A DNA stretch of 64,000 nucleotides, taken from positions 685,596 through 749,595 of the forward strand of contig NZ_LN913006.1 in assembly GCF_001487165.1 (NCBI RefSeq), written 5' to 3'. This document shows, one piece after another, positions 8,170-16,497 of this stretch (position 1 is the first letter of the stretch; each line of letters opens with the position of its first letter). The translations under genes and the position numbers were made by a program. Under the pieces are notes generated by a model, which was given only the letters and a program-made list of their open reading frames with translations, ran no database searches and was not told the origin of the DNA. The stretch is from Blautia massiliensis (ex Durand et al. 2017) (lineage in GTDB: Bacteria; Bacillota; Clostridia; Lachnospirales; Lachnospiraceae).

Positions 8170-8192
8170 GTTCTGGTCACGGTGGCCAGAAG
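8170..8192 (+). repeat. Dispersed palindrome, copy 5
   Basis: Left core TTCTGGTCAC and right arm GTGGCCAGAAG; the outermost pair is mismatched. It lies directly after the CD1845-like stop codon. Confidence 0.82.
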
Positions 8193-8199
8193 ATGCAGA

Positions 8200-8227
8200 A
8201 AACGGCGGCTGATCCCAGCCGCCGTTT
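8200..8227 (+). terminator. Perfect 12-bp hairpin before the relaxase
   Basis: AAACGGCGGCTG and CAGCCGCCGTTT pair without mismatch around ATCC. The tail is only TTTGTC. It would attenuate transcription into the relaxase gene. Confidence 0.65.
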
Positions 8228-8251
8228 GTCGTATGGAAAGGAGGGCTGCCT

Positions 8252-9661
8252 ACGGCCACAACCTACCTCAAATCTCACAAGCGGGCCGATAAGCGGACGG
8301 CCCTGCAAAGCCTGAAAGACCGCTTTGACTATGGCCTGAACCCGGAGAAGCTGGGGGCCGTTTCCTCCTACCTCTGCGATCCGGCCACGGCACACGCCGA
8401 GTTCATGCTGGTCAAAAATCAGTATCAGGGCGAAACCGACCGCAGGGCCGGACACGGGGCGCTGTGCTACCAGATCCGGCAGGCGTTCCCTCACGGCGAG
8501 GTGACGGCGGAGGAGGCCAACCGCATCGGCTATGAAACGGCGATGCGCTGGACAAAGGGGAAGTATCAATTCTTCGTCTGTACCCATATAGACAAAGAGC
8601 ACATTCATAATCACATTTACTACAATTCCACCGCCTATGACCGCTCCCGGAAGTTTCGCAACTTCATCGGCTCCTCGTTCGCCCTGCGGCGGCTGTCTGA
8701 CCGGGTATGTCTGGAGCACGACCTATCCGTGATCGCAAATCCCAAGCTCCACAGCAAGGGACGGTATCTGCACTACGGTCAATGGCTGGGCGAAAATCAA
8801 AAGCTCTCACAGAAAGAACAGATTCGCCTTGCCATTGACGCGGCTCTGACGGAGCGCCCCAAGGACTTTGCAGACTTTCTCCGGCGCATGGAAACGGCAG
8901 GCATACAGGTCAAGCACGGGCGCGGCGGCGTGATCTCGTTCCTTGTGCCAGGACAACAGCGGGCGGCCCGTTTCCGGGCGTCCACGCTGGGGGACGGCTA
9001 CGGCCCCGAGGACGTGCAGGCCGTCATTGACGGCAAGGCTCCCACACGAACGGCCACGGCGCGGAAAGCGCCCGCACCCCGCCGTGTCAATCTGCTGATT
9101 GACATTCAGGAGCGGATGCGTCAGGGCAAAGGCCCCGCCTATGAACGCTGGGCCAAGGTGTATAACCTTAAACAGATGGCTGCCGCGCTGCAATATCTGA
9201 AAGAGCACCAGCTCTTTGAATATGACGATCTGGCTGCAAAAACCGACGCCGCCACAGAGTGTTTTCACACGCTGGCCGGGGACATTCAACAGACCGAGGC
9301 GGAGCTTTCCCGTGTGTCCGATCTGATGGCCGCCGTGGTGCAGTACGCCAAGACCCGCCCCGCGTTCGATGGGTACAAGGCCGCCAAGTACAGCCGGAAA
9401 TACCTTGCCGAGCACGAGGCGGAACTGGCCGACTACCGGGCAGCCAAGGCGACAATGGCCGAGCTGCTGGGCGGCGAGAAGCTCCCCAAAATGGACGTAC
9501 TAAAAGAAAAACGCCGCCAACTGGCAGCGCGGAAAAAGGCTCTTTATTTGGAATACCGCAAGGCCCAGCAGGATATGCGGGAGCTGGTGGCGGTTAAGGG
9601 CAGCGTGGATCACCTGCACGGGCTGACGGACAACCAGCGCAATAAGGAGCAGGCCCGTTAG
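8252..9661 (+). CDS. MOBP-type relaxase, no canonical start codon
   Basis: The 469-residue frame carries the relaxase metal-binding motif H112-x-D114-x-x-H117-x-H119-x-H121, and its catalytic tyrosine should lie near the N-terminus. The relaxase nicks oriT and leads the strand into the recipient. The C-terminal half is a long coiled coil. The reading frame contains no ATG, GTG or TTG between the in-frame stop at 8210 and ATG 8405. SD AAAGGAGG (8237-8244) points to ACG at 8252, followed by ATTYLKSHKR, where I recall related proteins beginning M-ATTYLKSH. Use of ATG 8405 would remove 51 residues including the conserved start. Confidence 0.85.
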   Translation, partial: TATTYLKSHKRADKRTALQSLKDRFDYGLNPEKLGAVSSYLCDPATAHAEFMLVKNQYQGETDRRAGHGALCYQIRQAFPHGEVTAEEANRIGYETAMRWTKGKYQFFVCTHIDKEHIHNHIYYNSTAYDRSRKFRNFIGSSFALRRLSDRVCLEHDLSVIANPKLHSKGRYLHYGQWLGENQKLSQKEQIRLAIDAALTERPKDFADFLRRMETAGIQVKHGRGGVISFLVPGQQRAARFRASTLGDGYGPEDVQAVIDGKAPTRTATARKAPAPRRVNLLIDIQERMRQGKGPAYERWAKVYNLKQMAAALQYLKEHQLFEYDDLAAKTDAATECFHTLAGDIQQTEAELSRVSDLMAAVVQYAKTRPAFDGYKAAKYSRKYLAEHEAELADYRAAKATMAELLGGEKLPKMDVLKEKRRQLAARKKALYLEYRKAQQDMRELVAVKGSVDHLHGLTDNQRNKEQAR

Positions 9662-9684
9662 GGACGGCGACGCAGACAATGTTT

Positions 9685-9707
9685 CTTCTGGTCACGGTGG
9701 CCAGAAG
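9685..9707 (+). repeat. Dispersed palindrome, copy 6
   Basis: Left arm CTTCTGGTCAC and right arm GTGGCCAGAAG around G. It lies 24 bases after the relaxase stop, the last copy before the low-GC cargo. Confidence 0.85.
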
Positions 9708-9838
9708 TCCAGCGGGTTTGGGGGCACCCCAACAAGCATTTCCGCAGCGCGGAAATTGCAAGTGTCAATACACTTGCCTTGCTTGCCGCTAACGCGCTCC
9801 CCCGGAACCCTCGCGAAAAACGGAGGCAGCGCCGTTTC

Positions 9839-10198
9839 TTACGCTTCCTCCGTTCCACGGTTTTCTATGATTGCATTGATAATCCCCTCGACGAGCCGTA
9901 GTTCGTTCTCACTGAGAGAATTAAGCAGAATACCGATCCGCTTCTTTGCGGCTTCATCGGCTCCCATGTCGGGATAAAAGTATTCGTCCACGGAGATACC
10001 GAACATTGTTACCATTTGGAAAAAGGCGTTTAGGCTCGGATGCTGTCCGTCATTTTCGTGATACATAATGGTACGCGGATCGCGGTCAACAATGTATCCT
10101 AATTGCTCCTGCGTCATGCCTTCACGCTCACGGGCTTTCTTGATAGCAAGTCCGATCCCGTGAAAGTCAAATTTGCGTTCGTCACGTTCAATTTTCAT
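9839..10198 (-). CDS. XRE-family transcriptional regulator
   Basis: This 119-residue protein has an N-terminal helix-turn-helix (around IKKAREREGMTQEQLGYIVD), a middle segment ending in SVDEYFYPD, and a helical C-terminal part. It starts at ATG 10196-10198 with AGGTGG just upstream on the minus strand. It is divergent from the two-component operon. The inverted pair ATTTTACAT (10218-10226) and ATGTAAAAT (10315-10323) lies in the shared intergenic region and may be its operator, though this is only a pattern match. A role in controlling transfer or cargo is an inference. Confidence 0.8.
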   Translation of the reverse strand: MKIERDERKFDFHGIGLAIKKAREREGMTQEQLGYIVDRDPRTIMYHENDGQHPSLNAFFQMVTMFGISVDEYFYPDMGADEAAKKRIGILLNSLSENELRLVEGIINAIIENRGTEEA

Positions 10199-10386
10199 AG
10201 CATCACCACCTAATGTAATTTTACATTTCATGTGGCAACATTTGAACGGCGTAAAATTTCATTTCACTGCATATTTAATTTCATGCTAAGAGAATTGATG
10301 ACGCTGAAAATGTGATGTAAAATGTACTTATAATTAAATTTGTCCCGAAGATCAGAAGTTGGTATCTAAAATAAAATCAGAAATAT

Positions 10387-10419
10387 TGTGAGGTTTCTGT
10401 GACATTTGGGTGCTACACT
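10387..10419 (+). promoter_or_regulatory. Response-regulator box and -10 of the two-component operon
   Basis: Direct repeats TGTGAGGTTTC (10387) and TGTGACATTTG (10398) have an 11-bp period, and TACACT (10414-10419) lies 16 bp after the second unit starts. The same geometry occurs at 12230 and 15585, so the regulator probably autoregulates. Confidence 0.7.
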
Positions 10420-10441
10420 GAAAATAAAGGAGTGTGATACC

Positions 10442-11125
10442 ATGCGAATTTTAGTAGTCGAGGATGATCGACTTTTGAATCATACTTTATGCTATAACTT
10501 GAATACTGCGGGCTATACGGTTGATTCTGCACTGACAAAATCAGTGGCCGGTAGTTTCTTGACGAAGCAGGACTATGACCTGATTGTGCTGGATGTAAAT
10601 TTGCCGGACGGGAACGGTTTTGACTTCTGCCGGGAGGTAAAAGAGCGCCGCCCTGATACCGCTATTATCTTTCTGACCGCAAATGATATGGAAAGCGATA
10701 TGCTCAAAGGGTATGAACTGGGCGCAGAGGATTATGTGACAAAACCTTTCCCTATGAGCGTCTTTCAAAAGAAACTGGCGGTGGTGCTGGGGCGGCTGAC
10801 AAAACAATATGGTGGTGATACTTATGAGGATGGCACACTGACCATCAATTTTTCAGAGATGAGTGCTGCCCTGTCAGGAAAGCCACTTACATTCACCCCA
10901 CTGGAATATCGACTTTTGAAAATCCTGATGAAAAATCCACAGATCGTTTTGACGCGGCAAGTCTTGTTGGAAAAACTGTGGGACGCAGACGGAAATTTTG
11001 TGGATGAACACGCTCTGACTGCGGCTATCAGCCGGGTACGAAACAAAATCGAAACACTCGACCGTCAGTACATCAAAACGGTATATGGTATGGGCTATAT
11101 GTGGATCGGAGGGGCGCTGAAATGA
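10442..11125 (+). CDS. OmpR/PhoB-type response regulator
   Basis: The 227-residue protein has a receiver domain with acidic pocket E7-D8-D9, phospho-acceptor Asp51 in LIVLDVNLPDG and the conserved Lys in YVTKPF. A winged-helix DNA-binding domain (about 130-225) follows. It forms an operon with the histidine kinase (ATGA overlap) and is followed by an ABC exporter. This layout is usual for peptide-antibiotic sensing and resistance modules. Start ATG 10442 follows AAAGGAG. The GC content is well below that of the surrounding ICE genes, so the module looks like acquired cargo. Confidence 0.9.
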   Translation: MRILVVEDDRLLNHTLCYNLNTAGYTVDSALTKSVAGSFLTKQDYDLIVLDVNLPDGNGFDFCREVKERRPDTAIIFLTANDMESDMLKGYELGAEDYVTKPFPMSVFQKKLAVVLGRLTKQYGGDTYEDGTLTINFSEMSAALSGKPLTFTPLEYRLLKILMKNPQIVLTRQVLLEKLWDADGNFVDEHALTAAISRVRNKIETLDRQYIKTVYGMGYMWIGGALK

Positions 11126-12153
11126 ATGTTCGAAAACTTTCCGTCAACAAAGCCTGTATCTTTTTAGCTGTTCTCCTGCTGGCGGCAATGGTGACGGTTT
11201 CAGTGGCTTTATATGCGTTGACCCAAGATATAACCGCTGTTTGGTATGTACTATTGTTCGGCATCTTTGTGCTGTTTTGTTCTATTTGTTTTATGGTGCT
11301 GGTTCACCGCAAATTGGCGATGTTCTCCGATGCTTTTTGCAGTTTGATGGATGATATGTTGTCCGGGAATATGCAGCCGAAACAGACTGTGGAAGAAGAA
11401 AGTCTTTTCTATAAAATTGAATATCGGTTGAACCGTTTGTATGAAGTCATGCAGGAAAACAAGAACAGCATTGCACAAGAGCGGGCTGACTTGCAAGAAC
11501 TTATTTCTGATATTTCCCATCAGGTCAAGACCCCGATTGCGAACTTGAAAGTGATTAACAGCACCCTGCTTGAAAATGAAGTCCCGGTGCAAAAGCAAAA
11601 AGAGTTTCTTACAGCACAGGCCACCCAACTTGATAAACTGGATTTTCTCATGCAGGCTATGATTAAAACCTCGCGTCTGGAAACAGGTGTCATTTCTCTG
11701 GAAAAGAAAAGCCAGCCGCTTTATGACACGCTTGCCGCCGCATTGGGAGGTATCCTTCTGAACGCCGAGAAAAAACAGATCAATGTTCAAGTGGACTGCC
11801 CGGAGAGCTTGATCGTTTCTCATGACAGAAAATGGACAGGTGAAGCGCTGTTCAACATTTTGGATAATGCGGTGAAATATACGCCGGAGGGCGGTCAAAT
11901 CCGGATTTCGGTTGAAAGTTGGGAAATGTATGTGAAAATTGACATTACTGATACAGGCATTGGCATCTCAGAACAGCATCAGGGGGCAATTTTCAAGCGG
12001 TTCTATCGGGAGGACATCGTACATGATGTAGATGGAATTGGTATTGGTCTATATCTGGCTCGTGAGATCGTAACCTTGCAAGGCGGTTATATCCGGGTAA
12101 CATCCGAGGTTGGGAGGGGTTCAACTTTTTCCGTCTTTCTGCCTCGACAATAA
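11122..12153 (+). CDS. Sensor histidine kinase with short extracellular loop
   Basis: The 343-residue protein has two membrane spans (about 10-30 and 38-60) separated by only a few residues, as in intramembrane-sensing kinases of the BceS type. The phospho-acceptor is His133 in DISHQVKTP, and the ATPase domain shows NILDNAVKYTP and GIGIGLYLA. It phosphorylates the response regulator encoded just upstream. With so little outside the membrane it probably senses through the partner ABC transporter encoded downstream. ATG 11122 overlaps the regulator's stop. Confidence 0.9.
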   Translation: MNVRKLSVNKACIFLAVLLLAAMVTVSVALYALTQDITAVWYVLLFGIFVLFCSICFMVLVHRKLAMFSDAFCSLMDDMLSGNMQPKQTVEEESLFYKIEYRLNRLYEVMQENKNSIAQERADLQELISDISHQVKTPIANLKVINSTLLENEVPVQKQKEFLTAQATQLDKLDFLMQAMIKTSRLETGVISLEKKSQPLYDTLAAALGGILLNAEKKQINVQVDCPESLIVSHDRKWTGEALFNILDNAVKYTPEGGQIRISVESWEMYVKIDITDTGIGISEQHQGAIFKRFYREDIVHDVDGIGIGLYLAREIVTLQGGYIRVTSEVGRGSTFSVFLPRQ

Positions 12154-12173
12154 AATAAGTACGCTAAAAAACA

Positions 12174-12197
12174 AAATGTCACAGGCCTATGACATTT
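12174..12197. promoter_or_regulatory. 24-bp palindrome between kinase and ABC genes
   Basis: Arms AAATGTCA and TGACATTT surround the near-symmetric CAGGCCTA. The arms contain the TGACATTT half of the response-regulator repeat in inverted orientation. It could be a terminator stem or an extra operator. Confidence 0.5.
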
Positions 12198-12229
12198 GAG
12201 ATTTAATTAAACAGAGGTATTTTGTTTCC

Positions 12230-12262
12230 CGTGACATTTCTGTGAGGTTTACCTTTTATGAT
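12230..12262 (+). promoter_or_regulatory. Response-regulator box and -10 of the ABC exporter
   Basis: CGTGACATTTC (12230) and TGTGAGGTTTA (12241) form an 11-bp direct repeat in the -35 position. TATGAT at 12257-12262 is 16 bp from the second unit's start, as at the two other boxes. Confidence 0.75.
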
Positions 12263-12294
12263 AGAGCCATCAAAAAGAAAGGGTGGTGTTCTAT

Positions 12295-12960
12295 ATGAAC
12301 ATATTACAAACGACAGATTTGAAGAAATATTACGGCACCGAACCGAACATTACAAAAGCATTGGATGGCGTGACCCTATCCATTGAGGAAGGTGAATTTG
12401 TTGCCATTGTTGGTACTTCCGGCAGCGGTAAGTCTACTTTGCTGAACATGATGGGCGGGTTAGATACGCCAACTTCCGGCAGTATTAAAGTAAAAGGGAA
12501 AGAATTATCGAAACTCAAGGATGAACAGCTTACCATCTTCCGCAGACGTAACATCGGGTTTATCTTTCAGAATTACAATCTTGTTCCTGTGCTAAATGTC
12601 TATGAAAATATTGTCCTGCCGGTGGAGCTGGATGGTGATACCGTGGACAAGCGGTTTATGGATGAAGTCGTGAAAATGTTGGCTCTCGATGGGAAGCTGA
12701 ACAGTATGCCTAACAATCTGTCCGGCGGCCAGCAGCAGCGTGTAGCGATTGCCCGCGCCCTTGTTTCCAAACCAGCTATTATACTTGCAGATGAACCGAC
12801 AGGCAATTTGGATAGCCGGACAAGTAGTGATGTTCTTGGTTTGCTGAAAGTTACAAGTCAGAAGTTCCATCAAACGCTTGTAATGATTACCCATAACAAT
12901 GAAATTGCCCAGCTTGCCGACCGAATTATCCGTATTGAGGACGGAAAAATCGCACAGTGA
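12295..12960 (+). CDS. ABC transporter ATP-binding protein (antimicrobial peptide type)
   Basis: The 221-residue ATPase has Walker [10 protein letters not shown] (about 42), signature [12 protein letters not shown] (about 142) and Walker [12 protein letters not shown] (about 165). The sequence belongs to the MacB/BceA-like class that pairs with FtsX-type permeases. It shares an operon with the permease 15 bp downstream and lies behind the response-regulator box. ATG 12295 is used; a GTG at 12283 is possible but has a poorer SD. Confidence 0.9.
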   Translation: MNILQTTDLKKYYGTEPNITKALDGVTLSIEEGEFVAIVGTSGSGKSTLLNMMGGLDTPTSGSIKVKGKELSKLKDEQLTIFRRRNIGFIFQNYNLVPVLNVYENIVLPVELDGDTVDKRFMDEVVKMLALDGKLNSMPNNLSGGQQQRVAIARALVSKPAIILADEPTGNLDSRTSSDVLGLLKVTSQKFHQTLVMITHNNEIAQLADRIIRIEDGKIAQ

Positions 12961-12975
12961 CAGGGGGTGACATTG

Positions 12976-15486
12976 ATGGATGATATTTTATTTGGGAACA
13001 ATAATCAGACAACAATCAATCGTCTTGCCAAAAGAAGCTACCGCGCTAATAAGCAGAGAAATGTTTTCGTTACCATCGCATTATTCTTGACCGCCTTTAT
13101 GATTACATCTGTGTTTAGTTTGGGGTGCAGTTATTTTGAAACCTATCAAATGCAGCAAATTCGTGCGATGGGCACGACTGCGGATGTGGCAATTACAAGC
13201 CTCTCAGAAGAACAATATGAAGAATTGAGCCGATCCGGCTTGGTATCCGTAGTTGGTGTCAGTCAGAGATTGGGCAGCATTGATACATCTGGAATGGACG
13301 ATGCCCTGCTGAGTATTACTTGGATAGACGAAACAGAATGGCAAGAACACCGTGTACCAACAATTTCGGATATACACGGAGATTATCCGCAAGCAAAAAA
13401 TGAAATTATGCTCCCTACATGGGCTTTGCGTGCAATGGGGATTGATGATCCACAGATAGGGATGAATATTTCCCTTTCCTATCAGCTCGGAACAGATTAT
13501 CAATACAGCTCCGATGAATTTGTTTTGTCAGGCTATTACACAGATTATTCGGCTTCGCGTGCAGGCAACCGTGGTGCTGCTTATGTTTCGGAGCTTTTTG
13601 CAACACAAACAGGGCTTCCCTTTGATAGTGTGTCTACCGCAATGATTTCTTTTTCTGATGACAGTAATGCCCTGCGATCCTGTGAAAAACTAAAACGGAA
13701 GATTTCGTTTACAGAAAGTCAGTCCTTTGAAATTGTACCTATTGCTCAGAGTAATTCCACCACCATTGTTCTTCCACTGGCTGCTATTATCGTCTTTATC
13801 ATTATCAGCGGCTATTTGCTGATTTATAACATTCTGTATATCTCAATTTCAAGAGATACACAATTCTATGGACAGCTTAAAACGATAGGCACGACAAAAA
13901 GACAAATCAAGCGAATCGTGCGTTCTCAAATATTCAGAACGGCGGTGATCGGTATTCCCAGCGGCCTGATTGTCGGTGGTATTGTTTCGCTTGGACTTGT
14001 TCCGTTTGCCATGAATATAATGTACTCAGGCGATACAGACCTTGGGGAGATAGTGTCCTTTTCCCCCATTATTTTTGCGGGTGCCGCAATCTTCACATTT
14101 TTTACCGCAATCATCGGCAGCATGAAACCAGCGAAAATAGCTGCAAGTATTTCTCCTGTTGCGGCTTTACGCTATACGGAGGCAAATACAAGGAGTTACC
14201 GAGATCATAAGAGCCATAGAACAAAATTATCCCGGATGGCACGAGATAATATTTTTAGAAACCCTAAAAGCGCTGTCCTTACTTTTGCGTCCTTATTTTT
14301 AGGCTTAATATTGTTTTTGGTTTCTGCTGGTTTACTATCAAGCCTAAGTCCAGACAATTTTGTAAATCAATGGGGAGAAAGTGATTTCGCATTGACTTAC
14401 AGCATTTTCGAAGAAGGAAACCTGCTCTCTGATGAAATGTTGCAGCAAGTTGCAACAATGCAGGGAATTGAAAATCTGCGCGTCACTTATTCCGCTTCAC
14501 CGTGGCCCACTATGGATGTCATTTACAGCGAAAATGTATTCGGGAAATATATTGATTCCTTGGATGGCGTATCGGGTCTTGATTTTTCAAATGCGGAAAC
14601 ACGGAAAAACTATACAGATAATTTTTGGAGCGGCGTTTACGGAATAGATTCCAGATATATCGAAGAACTTAATAAAACGCTTGATAAGCCTATTGACTTA
14701 ACAGCCTTTGAAAAGGGAGAGTTGGTGGTTTTGTCCGCTATGACGGATGCTGAGGGAAACCCATTGATTCAGCCAGGGCAAGCAATCACCGTTGTCGGTG
14801 AGTCCGGAGAACTGGCCTTTACAGTGGCAACTGGCTTTCTGGACGCTGATTTTCAAAGTGGTCGAGGAAATGAGAGAGGTACTGCCCCTGATTTGTATAT
14901 CAGTGAGCAGGCATTAGAGAAGTTGTCTGGAGAAACTAAAATCTTTCGGATTGCTTTTGATACTATTGATAGCAGTTATGATAAAGGGATTATGGAGCAG
15001 CTTCAATCCATTACTGCTTCGTCACCGGGCATTACGATTCTGTCACGATATGAAAAGCAGCAAGAAATGGCCGGATATTTGCTGACCTCAAGGATTATAG
15101 CCGCAGGGTTGTCCACTGTATTTTTGCTGATAGGAATTATGAATTTCATTAACACAATGGTTGTTAGTGTAAATACTCGGAAACATGAATTTGCCACACT
15201 TGAAAGTATAGGAATGACGAAAAAGCAAATTAGAAATGTATTGCTTTGGGAAGGCGGGTATTATTGGAGTATTTCTTTCCTACTGCTTGCCACACTGGGA
15301 ACAGCGATATATATTCCGATATACTCAGCCTTTAGAAAAATGGTTCCTTATGCAGCTTTTCACTATCCTGTATTTTCTCTGTTGGTTGTCGCAGCTATTG
15401 TTTTACTGGTCTGCTTGGCAACTCCCGTCATAACTTTCATGCAAAATGTTAAGCAAAGCGTTGTAGAGAGACTGCGGCAGAATTAA
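12976..15486 (+). CDS. FtsX-domain ABC permease
   Basis: The 836-residue protein has a first membrane span near 25-45, a large extracellular domain (about 50-245), a cluster of spans with an FtsX core (about 255-400), a second extracellular domain and three C-terminal spans (about 700-830). This two-FtsX layout is that of large MacB/YtrF-like permeases that move or sense peptides at the membrane. The most likely substrates are antimicrobial peptides, by analogy with BceRS-BceAB. Start 12976 follows GGGGG at 12963-12967. A clear terminator follows at 15499. Confidence 0.88.
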   Translation: MDDILFGNNNQTTINRLAKRSYRANKQRNVFVTIALFLTAFMITSVFSLGCSYFETYQMQQIRAMGTTADVAITSLSEEQYEELSRSGLVSVVGVSQRLGSIDTSGMDDALLSITWIDETEWQEHRVPTISDIHGDYPQAKNEIMLPTWALRAMGIDDPQIGMNISLSYQLGTDYQYSSDEFVLSGYYTDYSASRAGNRGAAYVSELFATQTGLPFDSVSTAMISFSDDSNALRSCEKLKRKISFTESQSFEIVPIAQSNSTTIVLPLAAIIVFIIISGYLLIYNILYISISRDTQFYGQLKTIGTTKRQIKRIVRSQIFRTAVIGIPSGLIVGGIVSLGLVPFAMNIMYSGDTDLGEIVSFSPIIFAGAAIFTFFTAIIGSMKPAKIAASISPVAALRYTEANTRSYRDHKSHRTKLSRMARDNIFRNPKSAVLTFASLFLGLILFLVSAGLLSSLSPDNFVNQWGESDFALTYSIFEEGNLLSDEMLQQVATMQGIENLRVTYSASPWPTMDVIYSENVFGKYIDSLDGVSGLDFSNAETRKNYTDNFWSGVYGIDSRYIEELNKTLDKPIDLTAFEKGELVVLSAMTDAEGNPLIQPGQAITVVGESGELAFTVATGFLDADFQSGRGNERGTAPDLYISEQALEKLSGETKIFRIAFDTIDSSYDKGIMEQLQSITASSPGITILSRYEKQQEMAGYLLTSRIIAAGLSTVFLLIGIMNFINTMVVSVNTRKHEFATLESIGMTKKQIRNVLLWEGGYYWSISFLLLATLGTAIYIPIYSAFRKMVPYAAFHYPVFSLLVVAAIVLLVCLATPVITFMQNVKQSVVERLRQN

Positions 15487-15498
15487 ATATTTGCGATG

Positions 15499-15526
15499 AA
15501 AACCGGGAGATTATTCTCCCGGTTTT
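15499..15526 (+). terminator. Terminator of the ABC operon
   Basis: AAAACCGGGAG and CTCCCGGTTTT pair over 11 bp around ATTATT, ending in a T-run, 12 bases after the permease stop. Confidence 0.88.
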
Positions 15527-15528
15527 TC

Positions 15529-15552
15529 AAATCTCACAGGTTCGTGAGATTT
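15529..15552. repeat. Inverted repeat AAATCTCAC/GTGAGATTT
   Basis: Nine-bp perfect arms flank AGGTTC. It sits between the ABC terminator and the third response-regulator box. The GTGAG core resembles the box, so it may be an extra operator. Confidence 0.5.
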
Positions 15553-15584
15553 CAGCCCATTATTCTGTCGAAACAGCGTGTGTC

Positions 15585-15617
15585 GGTGACATTTCTGTGA
15601 GGATTGCTTGTTAAGAT
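15585..15617 (+). promoter_or_regulatory. Third response-regulator box with -10, no gene downstream
   Basis: GGTGACATTTC (15585) and TGTGAGGATTG (15596) repeat with 11-bp period, and TAAGAT (15612-15617) lies at the same 16-bp offset as at 10387 and 12230. No credible protein gene starts within 400 bp. Confidence 0.7.
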
Positions 15618-15622
15618 AAACG

Positions 15623-15734
15623 CAAAAGGAACAAGCTGCCGCACGACGGCAAAAGAAAAAAAGCCGTCGTACAGCAGCCTATCAACACGCCCATTTGAAG
15701 CGGCGGCTTTGATTTTCAGAGCCGCCGTTTCTTT
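15623..15734 (+). ncRNA. Candidate small RNA under response-regulator control
   Basis: Transcription from TAAGAT (15612) would start near 15623. The first hairpin is ACGACGGC/GCCGTCGT (15643-15670) with an A-rich loop. The second, CGGCGGCT/AGCCGCCG (15701-15727), is followed by TTTCTTT and looks like an intrinsic terminator. The product would be about 110 nt. The short open frame here has no SD and no protein-like composition. Target and role are unknown. Confidence 0.5.
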
Positions 15735-15923
15735 GCGTCTACACAAACCAATGACGACTTGCAGGGGCACGGTAGCCGATTGGAGGTTATTTTGCCGTGT
15801 CCATTTTATTATTTCATTGTTCGCGTGATCTGCACCAGCTAAAAAAAGCGTAGCTCCTCCATCGGAGCAGTCCGGCTTTGAAAGTGAAATTAAACATCAT
15901 GTAACAAGATATTCATTTGCTTG

Positions 15924-15957
15924 CGTCCGCATAGTGTCATGCTGTGCGGGCGTTTTT
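15924..15957 (+). terminator. Intrinsic terminator upstream of the sigma gene
   Basis: An 11-bp stem with two wobble pairs (CGTCCGCATAG with CTGTGCGGGCG) around a 7-base loop is followed by TTTTT. Between 15735 and this point I see only a minor GCTCC/GGAGC hairpin near 15850. Confidence 0.75.
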
Positions 15958-15968
15958 ATATGCCCCTG

Positions 15969-15991
15969 CTTCTGGTCACGGTGGCCAGAGG
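15969..15991 (+). repeat. Dispersed palindrome, copy 7
   Basis: Left arm CTTCTGGTCAC and right arm GTGGCCAGAGG. The changed right-arm base keeps a U-G pair in the transcript. It is 76 bp upstream of the sigma gene and is the first copy after the cargo. Confidence 0.82.
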
Positions 15992-16067
15992 CTCCAAGGT
16001 GCCGCGGGCCGCCTGTTCTCCATTTCAATCCGCACTCACCAACCACCTTTTGAAATGGAGGACAATT

Positions 16068-16487
16068 ATGACGACTATCAACCTGAAACGGTATTACCCC
16101 TATATGACCGAAAATGTGATACTGGAAGTTTCGGACGAGATCGCCGCCGCCCTCTCGATGGGAGGCCGTCTATGCGACAGCTACAAGCGGCAGAAGCGCA
16201 GAAATGGCGAGTGCTCGCTGGACACCGATCCCGGCTTTGAGGCCGACGTGCTCCGCCAGCCCCTGACCCCGGACGAGTACATTGAGGCGCGGGAAACCAC
16301 CTTTGCCCTCTATGACGCGCTGGCCCAGCTCCCGCCCACGCAGGCCCGGCGTGTGTACCAGCACTATCTTCTCGGCATGAGCAAGGCCGAGATCGCGGCA
16401 GCCGAGGGCGTTGGCCGGAGCCGCATCTGCTGCTCCGTTGAGCGTGGGCTGGCCGCTATGAAAAATAATTTGAAAAAATCTCTGTAA
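16068..16487 (+). CDS. ICE sigma-70-like factor (region 4 type)
   Basis: The 139-residue protein has a C-terminal helix-turn-helix of sigma region 4 (LPPTQARRVYQHYLLGMSKA, then IAAAEGVGRSRI). It resembles the Tn916 Orf7-type factors placed near the recombination genes of ICEs, which regulate transfer or excision. SD GGAGGA precedes ATG 16068. GC content returns to the high value of the ICE backbone. Homologous region-4 sequences occur in broken form at 45407-45529 and intact at 63098-63535. Confidence 0.8.
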   Translation: MTTINLKRYYPYMTENVILEVSDEIAAALSMGGRLCDSYKRQKRRNGECSLDTDPGFEADVLRQPLTPDEYIEARETTFALYDALAQLPPTQARRVYQHYLLGMSKAEIAAAEGVGRSRICCSVERGLAAMKNNLKKSL

Positions 16488-16497
16488 GAGGGAGTAC

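Noticed and set aside
15604..15828. Possible 74-residue protein after the third response-regulator box
   Set aside because: The TTG start has no SD and lies before the predicted transcription start. The frame runs through both hairpins, and composition is not protein-like.
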